Assembly (NCBI RefSeq): GCF_963169125.1
Contig: NC_084802.1
Span: forward strand, 40,260,607 to 40,324,606
Length of the DNA stretch: 64,000 nt
Reading direction: 5' to 3'
Source: Humulus lupulus
Taxonomy: Eukaryota > Streptophyta > Magnoliopsida > Rosales > Cannabaceae
The notes below the pieces were generated by a model. That model was not told the DNA's origin, did no database searches, and was given only the letters and a program-made list of their open reading frames with translations. The position numbers and the translations under genes are program-made. This document shows, piece by piece, positions 41,104 through 51,549 of this stretch (the stretch's first letter is position 1; every line of letters starts with the position of its first letter).

Positions 41104-44100
41104 TCAAGCATTGGGGGTAACTACAGCGTCCACGACCGCAGCTTCGGGGGCATCTGTTTCAGCTGAGGCTGGCGGAGTCGGCTCATTGGAAGGAGGGATT
41201 TGGTCATGAGAAGGTTCAGAGGTCCCCGCCTCTCCGGGATCTCCCGCCTCAGGAGCTTCAGCACGTTCGTCAATATTATAAATTTGGACGTACGCCTCTG
41301 GGCCCTGATCCCACACGAGTAACTTCTCCCTCATGGCTTCGGCATCATCTCCCAGATAGCCTAACACCTCCGGGTTCACTTTCCAGAGTTGATGCATGAG
41401 GACCACATGCGATATATTAATAGTTCTGTTCAGTATCACCTCAGCATCCTCCTTCTCCTTCAACCGCTCCGCCTCGGAGGTTGCCAGCTGTGCTTCCGCG
41501 GCAGTTAGTTGGGCCCTCAATTTTTCCATTTCGGCCTTGGAGGCATCCCGCTCCCCCTTAAGAGAATCAATCGCCTTGCGCTGCTCCCTATTTTGGTTCA
41601 GCACGGATTGCTTCTCGGTCACATGCCCCCTGGCAGTGAATTGCAAAGCCCCGATCTCTTTATCCTTCTCGGCGAGCCCCAACTGAAGCATAGACACGAG
41701 ATCCCTGCTCCTCTTATGGAGTTGCTCCTCGTCGTGCAGCTTACTCTGAAGAGTGGAATATTCCTCTTGCCGCTTAAGGAGGAGATCGTTCTTTGATTGC
41801 AAGCGGGCTTCCAGGGTATCTTTCTCCACCTTGGCTTGGGACAGCTCTTCCCGGAGCTTGGAGTTTTCGGTCTTAATCCCATCCGACCGCTGTCTAAACT
41901 CATTCTCTGCCTTGGCCCGGTACTCTTGATATTTGGCAAGATATTTCTTCTCCGCCTCTTCTTCAGCCGTGCGCCGGGCCTGATCAATCTTCTCCGAGGC
42001 CCCCAAGGCCTGTTGGGTCAGTTTCTGTTTCTCCGCCTCCAAGGCCTGGCGAGCCAGTTGGCTCTCCTCCAGCTGAACCAGAGCTGCACCAACCTCCCGG
42101 AACGAGCGTTCCACGATCATAGAGGCCTGCAAGGAAAGACAACAAAATGAGCTAAAGCAGGACCAAAAGACAGGTGATCCCAAAAAATAACAACTGACGG
42201 CTTACCCCGGACAGTTGCTGCTTCACAGCGTGTGTCAGCAACAGCGGATCCTTGCTGCTGCTGATGGCCCATTTCTCAGAATTGAGCTCGCATAAGCTCA
42301 GGGCCATGTCCTCCATCATCTCAGCTCCGAACGGCGCCAATGCACGTCCGAGCCTAGGCACCAGCCTCTTCTCCAAGGCTGGACCATCCAGAACCGCTCC
42401 GGCCGGGTGAGGAGATCTCACCCCTTCGGCCAGCTCAGCTCTCTTCACGGCAGACAAGTTATCTGCCCTTCCCTGAGTAACGGCCTTCTCCGCCTCTAGC
42501 CGCCTCTTCAAAAAACTATCGGCCCGTCTTACACCCTCCAGGAGGGCAGCGGGAAAACTGGTTGGCTTCCGCGGAAAGTGGAACTTCAGGCCAGGCAGGG
42601 GAAGATTGGTTGTCTGAGAAGACGGAGACCCCGGAAGGGTGGACCCCCTTTGGGCTGGAGGAGGAGGCAGCCGGGGTATTAAGGCCCCGGTCTGTTGCTT
42701 TTGCTGCTGCGGTAGCAGAGGTAATTGCCCTTGTTGCTGCTGCTGGTTTGGATGTTGTTGTTGCTGCTGCTGCGGCGTTGGTGATTGTCTCTCTTGTTCC
42801 TGTTGCTGCTGTTGTTGTAGTTATGATTGCTGTCGTTGCTGTTGTTGTTGCCTTCGACCGGGAGAAGAGTGTCTAAGGCGTTTGTTCTTAGCACCCTCAG
42901 CATCTTCTCCGGGACGCTTGCTCACCCCAGTTGTCCTCACGGGGAACACAAGCCCTTCCCCGTCGCTACTACTACTCGAGACCATCATAGTCTCGGAAGG
43001 CCCGTCAGCAGGGGACTTCTCTACCCTCGGAGACGCTTGCGCCTCGCCACTTGTCTTCTTGGGGGAGGCAGCCTTACCTCCCCTACCAGCCTTGGTCTTC
43101 CGTCCTTTCCCCGTGGGCGGGTCTTGGCTGGTGGCAGCCTTCTTAATAAGCAAAGTAACCCTCCCCAACATCTTGGCTTCGGGATTCTCTGCAAGAAACG
43201 TACAAAGCAAGGTTAACGAACCAACAAGAAATGAGAAAGAAGATAAGCGGAAGACAAGACAATCAGCAACATAAAAGTACAAGCAAGCCCGCCAGCAGGG
43301 AACAAGAAACAAGAAAAAGAAAAGTTTGAAAGGGACGACCATGCACGAGAAACGTGGATGGCCTTCCCCGAGCAAAACAAAACATCGCTTCCTGCTCCAG
43401 GAAGCTCCCGTACTCCTTGAAGTCCGGGAAGAACATGCTGAGAGAAGAAGGGTCAACCATGATGACACCTTCTGGCAGACTACCATCACTCAGACACCAG
43501 AGGAGCTCATCTACCCTATCACAGTACCTGTCGAAAGGTATCCTACGCGGATCTAGCCTAAGGAAACGGGGATCAAACCCCATCTGAGAGGTCTGGGAAA
43601 CCTCAGACAGGCTGGGGGTGTGGATCAATCGAAAACTAGTCTTACCTCTCCCGGAGGAACTAGCCCCCGGAGCCCCTTCGTTAGGGTAAGCCGCGGCGTG
43701 GCGAGCCTCGATCTCCTCTCCCTCCGGCTGGGGGTCGGGGAACCTCTCCGCCCAACTAGGAGATAGAGTAGTTTCGTCCCGAGCGGCTTGGGTGATCACC
43801 TTAGACAGCTCCAGGGCAATCTGCTCCCGGATGTCAGCCGACACCTGAGTCTGCCCCCTACCACTTACTGGCTCGATATTTTGGAAGGAGGCGAGTAACC
43901 CATACTCCCTCAACGATTCGGAGGTCACAAGTCCCTCCACTCTCAACTCTTCCTCAGAGAGCCCTTCGTAGAACTTGGACCTCCTTATCATCTCCGCGCA
44001 GCGAGGTGTCCGCGGAACGACTTCTGCAAAAATCAAATACAAGCGTTAGAGATCCTCCCAAAAGGCAAATCTAACGCAAAGAAACAAAGTTGAAAAGGAA

Positions 44101-44797
44101 AAGAAGGAGCACTTACCAGGGATTTTGAAGTCCAAAGATAGGGCTGGCACCCTCTTCAGCGGGAAGCCAGTCGTCAGGAACCAGTATTCCCGAAGGTCTG
44201 GAACCCTCGCGGTATGACAAGTGGGGCACATCACATCCGGGTGCCTTTCTAGCCTGTAAAACCCCACCTTGTCTGAGTGACCCCTCATAGGCTGAGACTT
44301 CAACCCATAAAAGTACAGCACCTCCTCCGGGGTAGGAGCTTCCAGTCTCCGGGACTTGCAAAATATGAACCACCCCGCTAAGAGCTTGTAGCTGGGAGGA
44401 ATTAACTGGAAGGGGCCAATCCCCGCCTTCACACAGAAATTGGCGAAGTAACTCCTTAGGGGCAAGTGCGCTCCGCACACTATGTGTGCCCAGCTCCAGG
44501 CACCAAAGCCCTCGTGGCTCTGGCTAGCTGACTCGCCCAGCACCGACAGACGGTGCCACATCAGACCTGGGATGTTCTTCAGGCCTGCCTCAGAGGAATA
44601 CAGCTCCAGCATGCCATAATTCCTGAAAAGGTTCGGTTTTTGGTCCATCTCCCAGATGGAACTATTGGAGGTTGGTGGGCTAGCCGCGACCGCTTTCGCC
44701 TTTCCTTTCCCCTTTCCACCAGCGACAGGAGAGCCCTTCTCTTGGGCAGATTCAGCCTCCCCCGCAGCAAGGAGTTGTTCCTTCGAGATGTTCGTCA
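41104..44797 (-). CDS. Antisense spliced ORF (aORF) of the Tat element, PF04195-like with coiled coil
   Basis: Four coding exons are suggested by splice consensus and joining frames: 44797-44117 (donor CTG/GTAAGT), 44023-about 43343 (acceptor TTTGCAG; weak donor ATG/GTCGTC), 43191-42206 (acceptor TTGCAG; donor GGG/GTAAGC) and 42126-41104 (acceptor TTGCAG). Exon 1 holds a 'transposase (putative), gypsy type' region (LPLRSYFANFCVKAGIGPFQ, then LLAGWFIFC). The middle is Ser/Pro/Lys-rich with a long Gln tract. The last exon is a strong coiled coil (about 230 residues of Glu/Lys/Leu/Gln heptads from MIVERSFREV) and an acidic Pro/Ala tail ending VVTPNA. A single in-frame TAA lies in the Gln tract (42821-42823). 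Tat-lineage elements are known to carry such antisense ORFs; their function is unknown. Confidence 0.75.
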
Positions 44798-45560
44798 CTG
44801 GACAAAAGAAAAGAAAGAAGAAAACACTCTAAGCAGTCAGCACCCTTGTCATACCCTAGTGGTATCAAAGGCGTCGGGGAGACCCTCCCCGAAAACTGCT
44901 TGGAGAGGCTCCCACCGAGCTTGCCGAGGGATTGGCACCATGCCACCCGAAGGACAGCAAGGAACCAGACTCAGACCCCGAGCCTAAGCCCACCAAAAGA
45001 AGTGTTTTTCCAGAGAAAGACACCCTAAAGGCGTTCATGCTTATGCCCTAAAACAGCAAAACAAGGGATGACTTTCCAAACGCAAATCGCCAAAACACGC
45101 AGAAAAGGCTACTTATCGACTCACAATCAATCACATGCCTACCAAAGCCCTATTCACACATGCACATAAGCAATAATGGCAGAAACCTCTACTCTAACAA
45201 CTACCAGCAACCTAAGGTTTGGGAGGAAAGAGCAAAGTAGAAATACTTACTGATATTCGGGTAGGTGGAGGTTGAAGGAATGACTGGATCACTGCACAGC
45301 ACGATCGCGAGAAGTAAAAGCTGCAAAGACGAACGGCGATTCAAACCAGGAACTTCGGGGAATAAACCCACTGCCAAATCAAAAAGAAAAGTTTCCAGAT
45401 ACTTACCAAAAGAAATGGCAAGTTCGGAGGAACGTAAGCTGGGAAGCCTGAGAGTTCGGAGGTTTGGAAATCTGAAAATCCTAAAGATGGAGAATCTGAA
45501 AATCCTAAAGATGGAGAATCTGAAAATCCTAAAGATGGAGAATCTGAAAGCGTAAAGAGG
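44798..45560 (-). other. 5' leader of the antisense ORF, with introns
   Basis: Between the TATA box at 45580-45590 and the coding exon there are good donors at 45414 (TTTG/GTAAGTAT) and 45250 (ATCA/GTAAGT) and acceptors ending CAG, including GTCCAG at 44798. Joining ...ATATCA to TGACG at the last junction creates an ATG across the splice site, which opens the aORF (MTNISKEQ). No earlier in-frame ATG was found, so the first exons appear non-coding. Confidence 0.5.
45469..45546 (+). repeat. 24-bp tandem repeat, three copies
   Basis: AATCTGAAAATCCTAAAGAT plus GGAG begins at 45469, 45493 and 45517, exact copies. It lies in the predicted first exon of the antisense transcript, about 40-110 bp downstream of its TATA box. 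Confidence 0.95.
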
Positions 45561-45577
45561 AAGAAAGGTCCTTTCCC

Positions 45578-45592
45578 TCGTTTTTATAGCAG
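45578..45592 (-). promoter_or_regulatory. TATA box of the antisense ORF
   Basis: On the minus strand CCTGCTATAAAAACGAGG, a strong plant TATA box, lies upstream of the leader exons of the antisense gene. It is outside the LTR, so the antisense unit appears to have its own promoter within the element. Confidence 0.65.
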
Positions 45593-46030
45593 GGAAGAGG
45601 CCGTTTCGAATTCCTCAAATGGACGGTCCCGTTCTTCCCATTCCGTGTGCATCAGATCCGACGGCTGGAGAGGAAGCGACGGTCCTATTTATGACTCCTC
45701 GGATGGGAATAAAGTATTTATTTCCCATCATTACACCACCTCGGGCCCTGAGTACCATTAAAAACCGTCAAATCATTGGTCAGATGACTGACGCACGCAT
45801 CCTCAACCAGTCGCCTCACGCACACGTCTTGGTTGCAGAACCATTCCCAGAATGACACGTGATCCTTGCCGCACTTGAGTACTTGGTCTCAAACAGAAGA
45901 AATTCCTTTTCTCTTTCATACTAATACTCAGGCGGGAAAAAGGAATCTTTTCGGGAACACAGAAGGTGCCCCCTCGCCTAGTCTAAGAAACTGATTGTAC
46001 AAGCTCCCGGATCTCTCAAAGCTCCGCGAC
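45593..46030. other. Region upstream of the antisense promoter, before the 3' LTR
   Basis: GC-rich compared with host DNA, no convincing gene. It would act as the upstream promoter region of the antisense ORF and includes AACGGTCC and CACACGTCTTGG words. Confidence 0.4.
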
Positions 46031-46043
46031 CTTGGGGGGTAAA
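46031..46043 (+). other. Polypurine tract
   Basis: CTTGGGGGGTAAA abuts the TG of the 3' LTR. It is the expected plus-strand primer. Confidence 0.75.
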
Positions 46044-46932
46044 TGTTATCCAGATTTCCGGATAGCGTTTTGATTGATGACTTCGGGGAAGCAGAATTAT
46101 CGATGTCTTTCACGGTAGGTGACCAGAGCTCGCGGATGGACAGAAAGGCTTCGCCTCCCCTGTTTGATATCCGGATTACTCTTCCAAGCAAGCACAACAC
46201 GGAAACTCGTTGACTCTCCCGGACTCCCGAAGGATACCCCTCGGGGAGGCCCCTTCCAGGAGAGGCCCTTCGAGTGGTCTCCGCGGAAACAGTTCCGTGC
46301 CTCGCACAGAACAAAACCGAACTGTCGAGTCCGGGAGAAGGCATATTTGGAATGATATCCGTCTGACACAGGATCCCGCCTGACACGCCCATCAGGACAA
46401 AGCCGCACACATCCCAGCACGCCTAAAGGTACCTTTTCGCCTACTGTTCCGTTGACAACTTGGAAAAGACGGCTGACTTTGTGTGTTCCCCATACTTTCA
46501 CGTAAATATACCCACATAGAGTCTTGTAGCCAGGCGACTACAGTAATTGTATCCCCTATTTATGGCTGGTGTAATTAAGACTCATGGACGTGAAGGAAAA
46601 CCCTAATCCAAAACCCTAGCTATAAAGGCCTCTTCATTTTACAAGAAGAGGGGGGACCGAGAGATCACATAGCAAAAACTCTACAAAAATCTCTCTAGCT
46701 TCATCTTCTTCAAGAGAACCCGAGAGAAACATTGGGAGTGTGTGAAGTTCTTATGCACCAGCCATCTTATTGTAACCTTTTCCAAGTATAATAACATCGA
46801 CTCGTGGACTAGGGCTTGTTAACGCCTGAACCGCGTAAAAACACTGTTTGTTTAGTTACATTTCAGTATTTCTACAGTTCTTATCTTTTTATTATTCTGT
46901 TAGTTATTCGTTTCCGAAAAACTCGGTAAACA
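46044..46932 (+). repeat. 3' LTR (889 bp)
   Basis: Same length and ends as the 5' LTR, followed by ATTAT. See the 5' LTR for the four differences. Confidence 0.97.
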
Positions 46933-48089
46933 ATTATTATTATTTAAATTGTAATTTTACATAAATTATCCATTGCATTATGTATATATATATATAAATT
47001 TAATATAATTCAGGGATTTGAATATAGATAACAGCATCATATACTCCTTTCTTGAAGTGTTTTTCCACTTAATATCAAATTGAATGCAACATTGACTCTT
47101 TGCAACTTGAATGGTTGACCAAGTCAAAAAAAGACATTTCTAATATTTATGTATGAAAACCAAGTGGAAAGAAGAGAGATTGAAGAAGAAGAAGAAAGTA
47201 CACGGGAAAGCAAAGAAGAAACAGTAGAAATGTAATAAGTAAATGTATAAATCGTATATTTGAAAATAAACATTTATAAAACTGAAAAAGATAAAAACAT
47301 AACGTAAAGTTGAAAAAAGATGACAAATAAACGTAAATAGGGTAATTTCCCTTTATAATATATAAAGATATTTGTGTGTTTATGTGTTTATTGATAAATT
47401 TGTTTCTTAGAAATTAAAATTGAAAATTTTGGTCATTATTTTAATTAATTTAATTTAGTTAATGAAAAAAATATTCAAATTTGTGTTATTAGAAAACTAA
47501 ATTTGTATTTGTTAATGTTAATATTGATATTGGATGTTTGTTAGTTTAGTGTGTTGAATATCCTCATTTTTTTCAATATTGGTGTTCGTTAGTTTGGTAC
47601 ATTGCAATTAATAATTTGTTCAAATTTTGTTTAGGTAAAAGTTTTGCTCATTTGTTTTTAATTTAATTTTGGTTGTGTGCAAGAGTTTATGTGTTTATGT
47701 AGCACTACATAAATTATGTAGAACTAAAAGATTATGACAAAAAGTGTATTTGAAAGAAGTGTCTCTTATTTCTTGTCTTAATATTATTATTATAAAATAC
47801 AATTGTTAGAAGAGTTTGAATATCCTAAATATTCATCCATAGTGAATTAGATTTTAAGATACATATTGTGTGTTGTGGTGATAAAGGAAGGTTATGAACT
47901 TGTATGTATTAGTGAAGTAGGTTCTGAGAAATTTGTGTGTGCTGCGGAGATATAAGGAAGAAACTTATTGTGTATTGTGTGAATTATTATTTTTTTAACT
48001 ATTCAAAGATTGCTAGGTCATTAGTATGGGGAGATGCTGCCCAATTTTTTTTTGTAGATTTATGTATTAATTTATAATATTTAAATTGT
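46933..48089. other. AT-rich spacer
   Basis: No gene, terminal repeat or tandem repeat recognised beyond a short GAAGAAGAAGAAGAAA run near 47183. Confidence 0.5.
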
Positions 48090-48350
48090 TAGGGGTCATT
48101 GGTAAGGGGTCGGGGATAGGGATTGGGGGTCAAAATATGGGTTGTGATGGGGATCGGGGGTCGAAGTACGGTTGGAATAGGGTCATGATGGGGATCGAGG
48201 GTCAGAGTAGGGTTGGGATAGGGGATAGGGGTCGGGGGTCTGAATAGGGACGAGGAAAGGGGTCAAAATATGGTCGGGATAGGGTCGGGGGTCGAAATAG
48301 GGTCAGGATAGGGATTGGGGGTCGGAGTTGGGTCGGGATAGGATCGTGCC
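48090..48350 (+). repeat. G-rich minisatellite (GGGATAGGGTCGGGGGTC-type units)
   Basis: About ten degenerate units of roughly 20-40 bp combine GGGATAGGG, TCGGGGGTC and a GAAATA/GAGTAGG/GAAGTAC variant. It is strongly G-biased on the plus strand. It directly precedes the CACTA transposase remnant. A similar word occurs at 17046-17080. Confidence 0.85.
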
Positions 48351-48378
48351 AGTGATGCTTTAAAATAGGAAAAAATTT

Positions 48379-48693
48379 AAGTCAACTCTTCAATCTGAGA
48401 CTCAGCAGACAGTTGAATCTGGTATTGATGACTCTTCCTGAATCGATCAAATGAAGATACTACATCAAGTTCTTGCTGAAAGGCGGGGCCACGAGTGAGG
48501 AGTTGGCCACAAATTAAAGGGTAAAGTGTCAACCTGTCCCTCCCAATACACTCAGTCTCAGGTGCAACCTCAACAGCCGAGTGATTATATACATGAATTG
48601 GCTGATATTGTGAGGAACATGAATGAGCAACTTCAGTATATGTATCAGCAGCTTCCACCTGAAAAATATTCGGCAACAAACGTGCATATATAG
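48379..48693 (+). pseudogene. CACTA transposase C-terminal remnant (Transposase_24-like)
   Basis: One frame from 48379 to TAG 48691 reads KSTLQSETQQTVES, stop (TGA 48439), IDQMKILHQVLAERRGHE, stop (TGA 48496), GVGHKLKGKVSTCP, then PSDYIHELADIVRNMNEQLQ and YMYQQLPP. The HQVLAERRGHE.GVGHKLKGK segment followed by a Gln-rich helix resembles the end of plant En/Spm transposases (ILH.VLG.R.GYERG.GH pattern). The two stops show decay. The minus-strand ORF 48377-48820 covers the same bases but has no recognisable domain, so I prefer the plus reading. Confidence 0.5.
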
Positions 48694-48779
48694 AATACAT
48701 GTCAACGGTTTTACTAGAAGTATGTAAATTCGTCTTCTGAACCTTAGACACCACACATGTCTCAAGGTTCAGCTTCTCA

Positions 48780-51549
48780 ATGTAAGAATGCCCTAATCTA
48801 TTTACTTTGTAAAACGTCACTTAATTCGTATTTATTAGAAAAATACCATTTGAGATAAAAGGGTTCAGTGGGGCCTTGTAAAAACATGAAGTTTAGGCCC
48901 AATAGTTTAAAATAAAAATGTAGTTTCTTTATGGTATCTTTGAAAATAAAATAAAATAATGAGTTTCACTGACGTAATTAAAACATAAATCATAACACAT
49001 AAATTTATAAATTTTCTTGGTGCTCATCTAGATCGCTAATCGCTCATGGGACACCCTGCGTCATACATGCATAGAACTTGGAACTTCCCACATCACTAAG
49101 TGTGCCAAGGAGAAACTCTATTTGCTACATGAAAGGGGGAAAGTAAGTGGGGTGAGCTAAAAGCCCAGTAAGGAAGTACAAAAAAAAATACAACAATTCT
49201 AGAAAACACAGAGAAAATTACATACATATCGTAAACTTATGGCATATCATATCATAACCATATCATATTCAATTCATAATCATATCATATTCATATCATA
49301 GTTATATTATAATCATAAGACTTCTTAATCATAAGCATAATCATACATCATGTGATCATGACACCCCTATTGTCCATGCTACATTGTGAGGTAACCAGCA
49401 AAAGCATAAACCGGTAAGACCTCATCTATGAGGTAAACAGGAACTAGGGTCCTTGAATAGCCTCAACGCGTCCGCCCTATGAGTTACGTCATATCATTGG
49501 TAACTCTTTTGTTGTGTCGCGTTTAGCACGCTAACAGGCTACTACTTTTCATATAACATACAAGCAGATATACAACAATTCATAACATAACATAGTAACC
49601 CATACTTTTCATAACACTTTAGCTTACGATAGCTCACACTTTTCATAACACAATACCTCTTGCAACATATTAGTTCATACTTGTCATAACATATTTCATA
49701 GAAATTTCTAGCTAACTTCCTTACCTCAAGTCCAAGCAAAAATAAAGTGTGAGGTACTTTACAACGAACCTAAAATCACAATAAAAAATTTATTTTAAAA
49801 TCATGCAAGATTAAACATGCCTAACATACATACCCCACGTGTGCATGGGCCATGCACACGTGGCACAGGTTACATCACAAAATCATACATAAAATCATAG
49901 AAAAATGATGCCAACTCTACTAAATAATTCATCATAGTTACAAAACAGGAAATCATACGTTTGAATAATTGACGTACACTTGAACGTAAAAATAAACTTG
50001 TATGTAACATGCATACGTGGGAAAAATATTTAAAACGTGCATTGAAGTTGGTAGGTTTTAGTCCCTTAAATTCTTTAGAAAAAGCGTAAAGTTTATCAGA
50101 CAAAAATATTTGACTAACTTGATTTATACCGTGACACTACATTAAAATAATAAAGTTTTACTCATAATTTTGTTACCAAGAGTCATTTTATTTTAGTTGC
50201 TATTTTACCAAATTTTAATTCTATTTATTATTTTAAATGATAGTAAAATATAGTAACCATTTTCTATTTCTGTTTTCTCACAAAATAATTAGTTTAACAA
50301 AATTTACTTAGTATTGAATAATTAAGCACTCAATCACTTGACCAAGTAGATAATCAAATAATTAATAATTTAACTTTGAAAAAAATATTGATATCTCAGG
50401 TCACCATATTTTTCATATATGTCATAATCTGGGAAAAATCTCATTTATACTCCATTTTTCTCAAATAAACTTCTTAGTCCAAAAATAAAATGTTACACAA
50501 CTAAGTTTTTTTAAATAGAAAATTGCATTATTATAAATGAGATAATGCATAATTAAAGTGTAGGAAAACACATTTTTCATGTATAAAGCCTAAGGCATAA
50601 ATTATTTGAGCATATACTTTATATCATCTATTTAAAAGAAACTTTCTTTCAAAAAACTAAAAATTACAGCAAGCATTTTGTTGCATAAATTTTTATAATT
50701 AGATTTCTAAGCATAAAAAGAATTATAGTTTCTTTCACAAACTTTTAAAAAAAACTACATGCATTTGATTAAAGAAAATACATATTTACATGTGAAATTT
50801 ACCCTTTTTACAAACATTATTTATATAAACCCATAGCATGTACAATAAAATCAGCAAGCATACAATAAAATATATGCTCATACAATCAATACTGACTCAT
50901 TGCATCTTAAATTGATAGGATTCTAACATGCTCCCTAACTCTCAATTTTACATATATACTTACATACCTAACATATAAATATTCATATAATACAAGCAAG
51001 ATTATATGTACTCTCCACCATATACATAGATCTATACTTTTAATTCCCCATGCTTATAAAAAAATACACACATGCGCGCCTACATAAGAAGCAACACACA
51101 CTTGTACCACATACATAAATACATATATTTATAAAAGAATTTTATTCATAGAAAAATTTCTCATGCATAAACCAAATGTATATCATTAGCATACTTCTAT
51201 GTATCAACCAAGAGAACATGGAGATTTGTCTTCAAAAAACATTATGGAAACAAAAAAATCCAAACATTATCAAGACAATAACACAATACCTCTTGATAAC
51301 CTTGCTTAGCCCAAAACTCTAGAGATATGCCTCTTGACACCCTCGTTGCTCATCACAAGGACCTAGATGTGAAACATCCCAAAGCATCTATATCATAGAA
51401 TTTTGGAAAGAAAAAGTAAGGAGAAGGAAGACATAAGAACACCACCATGCCTCTTCTAAATTCAAAAACCTTAAATCCCTTGACTTGGTGGTCGAATTCA
51501 CTATCAAGGAAGCCCTATGGAATCTTTGGCTCGCACCACCACTAGGAAC
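48780..51549 (-). repeat. LTR-like sequence of a second Tekay-type family, minus strand, part 1
   Basis: It carries the layout seen in the other chromovirus LTRs here, read on the minus strand: AT-rich U3-like DNA, a GGTTACCTCA-type palindromic block (49380-49500) and a TTACTGGGCTTTTAGCTCAC segment (49148-49172). There is no coding sequence. The solo LTR at 51555-54119 interrupts it. The end at about 48780-48808 is not resolved. Confidence 0.4.

Larger units (their letters stand above)
32680..46932 (+). mobile_element. Complete Ty3/gypsy retrotransposon, Tat lineage (14.25 kb), TSD ATTAT
   Basis: Two 889-bp LTRs (32680-33568, 46044-46932) flank a PBS, gag, pol, a spacer with 70-bp repeats, a minus-strand spliced ORF and a polypurine tract. 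ATTAT lies on both sides (32675-32679, 46933-46937). The Tat lineage is indicated by the second, archaeal-type RNase H after the normal one, by the CHHC finger CEFHGDVGHTTNEC, by absence of a chromodomain and by the antisense ORF with a PF04195-like domain between pol and the 3' LTR. The four LTR differences point to recent insertion. Only an amber codon between gag and pol and one TAA in the antisense ORF disturb the frames. Confidence 0.97.

Noticed and set aside
42639..43274. Plus-strand ORF with an extreme cysteine run
   Set aside because: It is the complement-frame shadow of the Gln-rich exon of the antisense ORF (GCTGCTGTTG repeats).
48090..48350. Interstitial telomeric repeat
   Set aside because: Units are GGGATAGGG and TCGGGGGTC variants, not TTTAGGG.
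48377..48820. Minus-strand 147-codon ORF as a host gene
   Set aside because: No domain, and the plus strand of the same bases reads as a CACTA transposase end with two stops; the minus frame is probably incidental.
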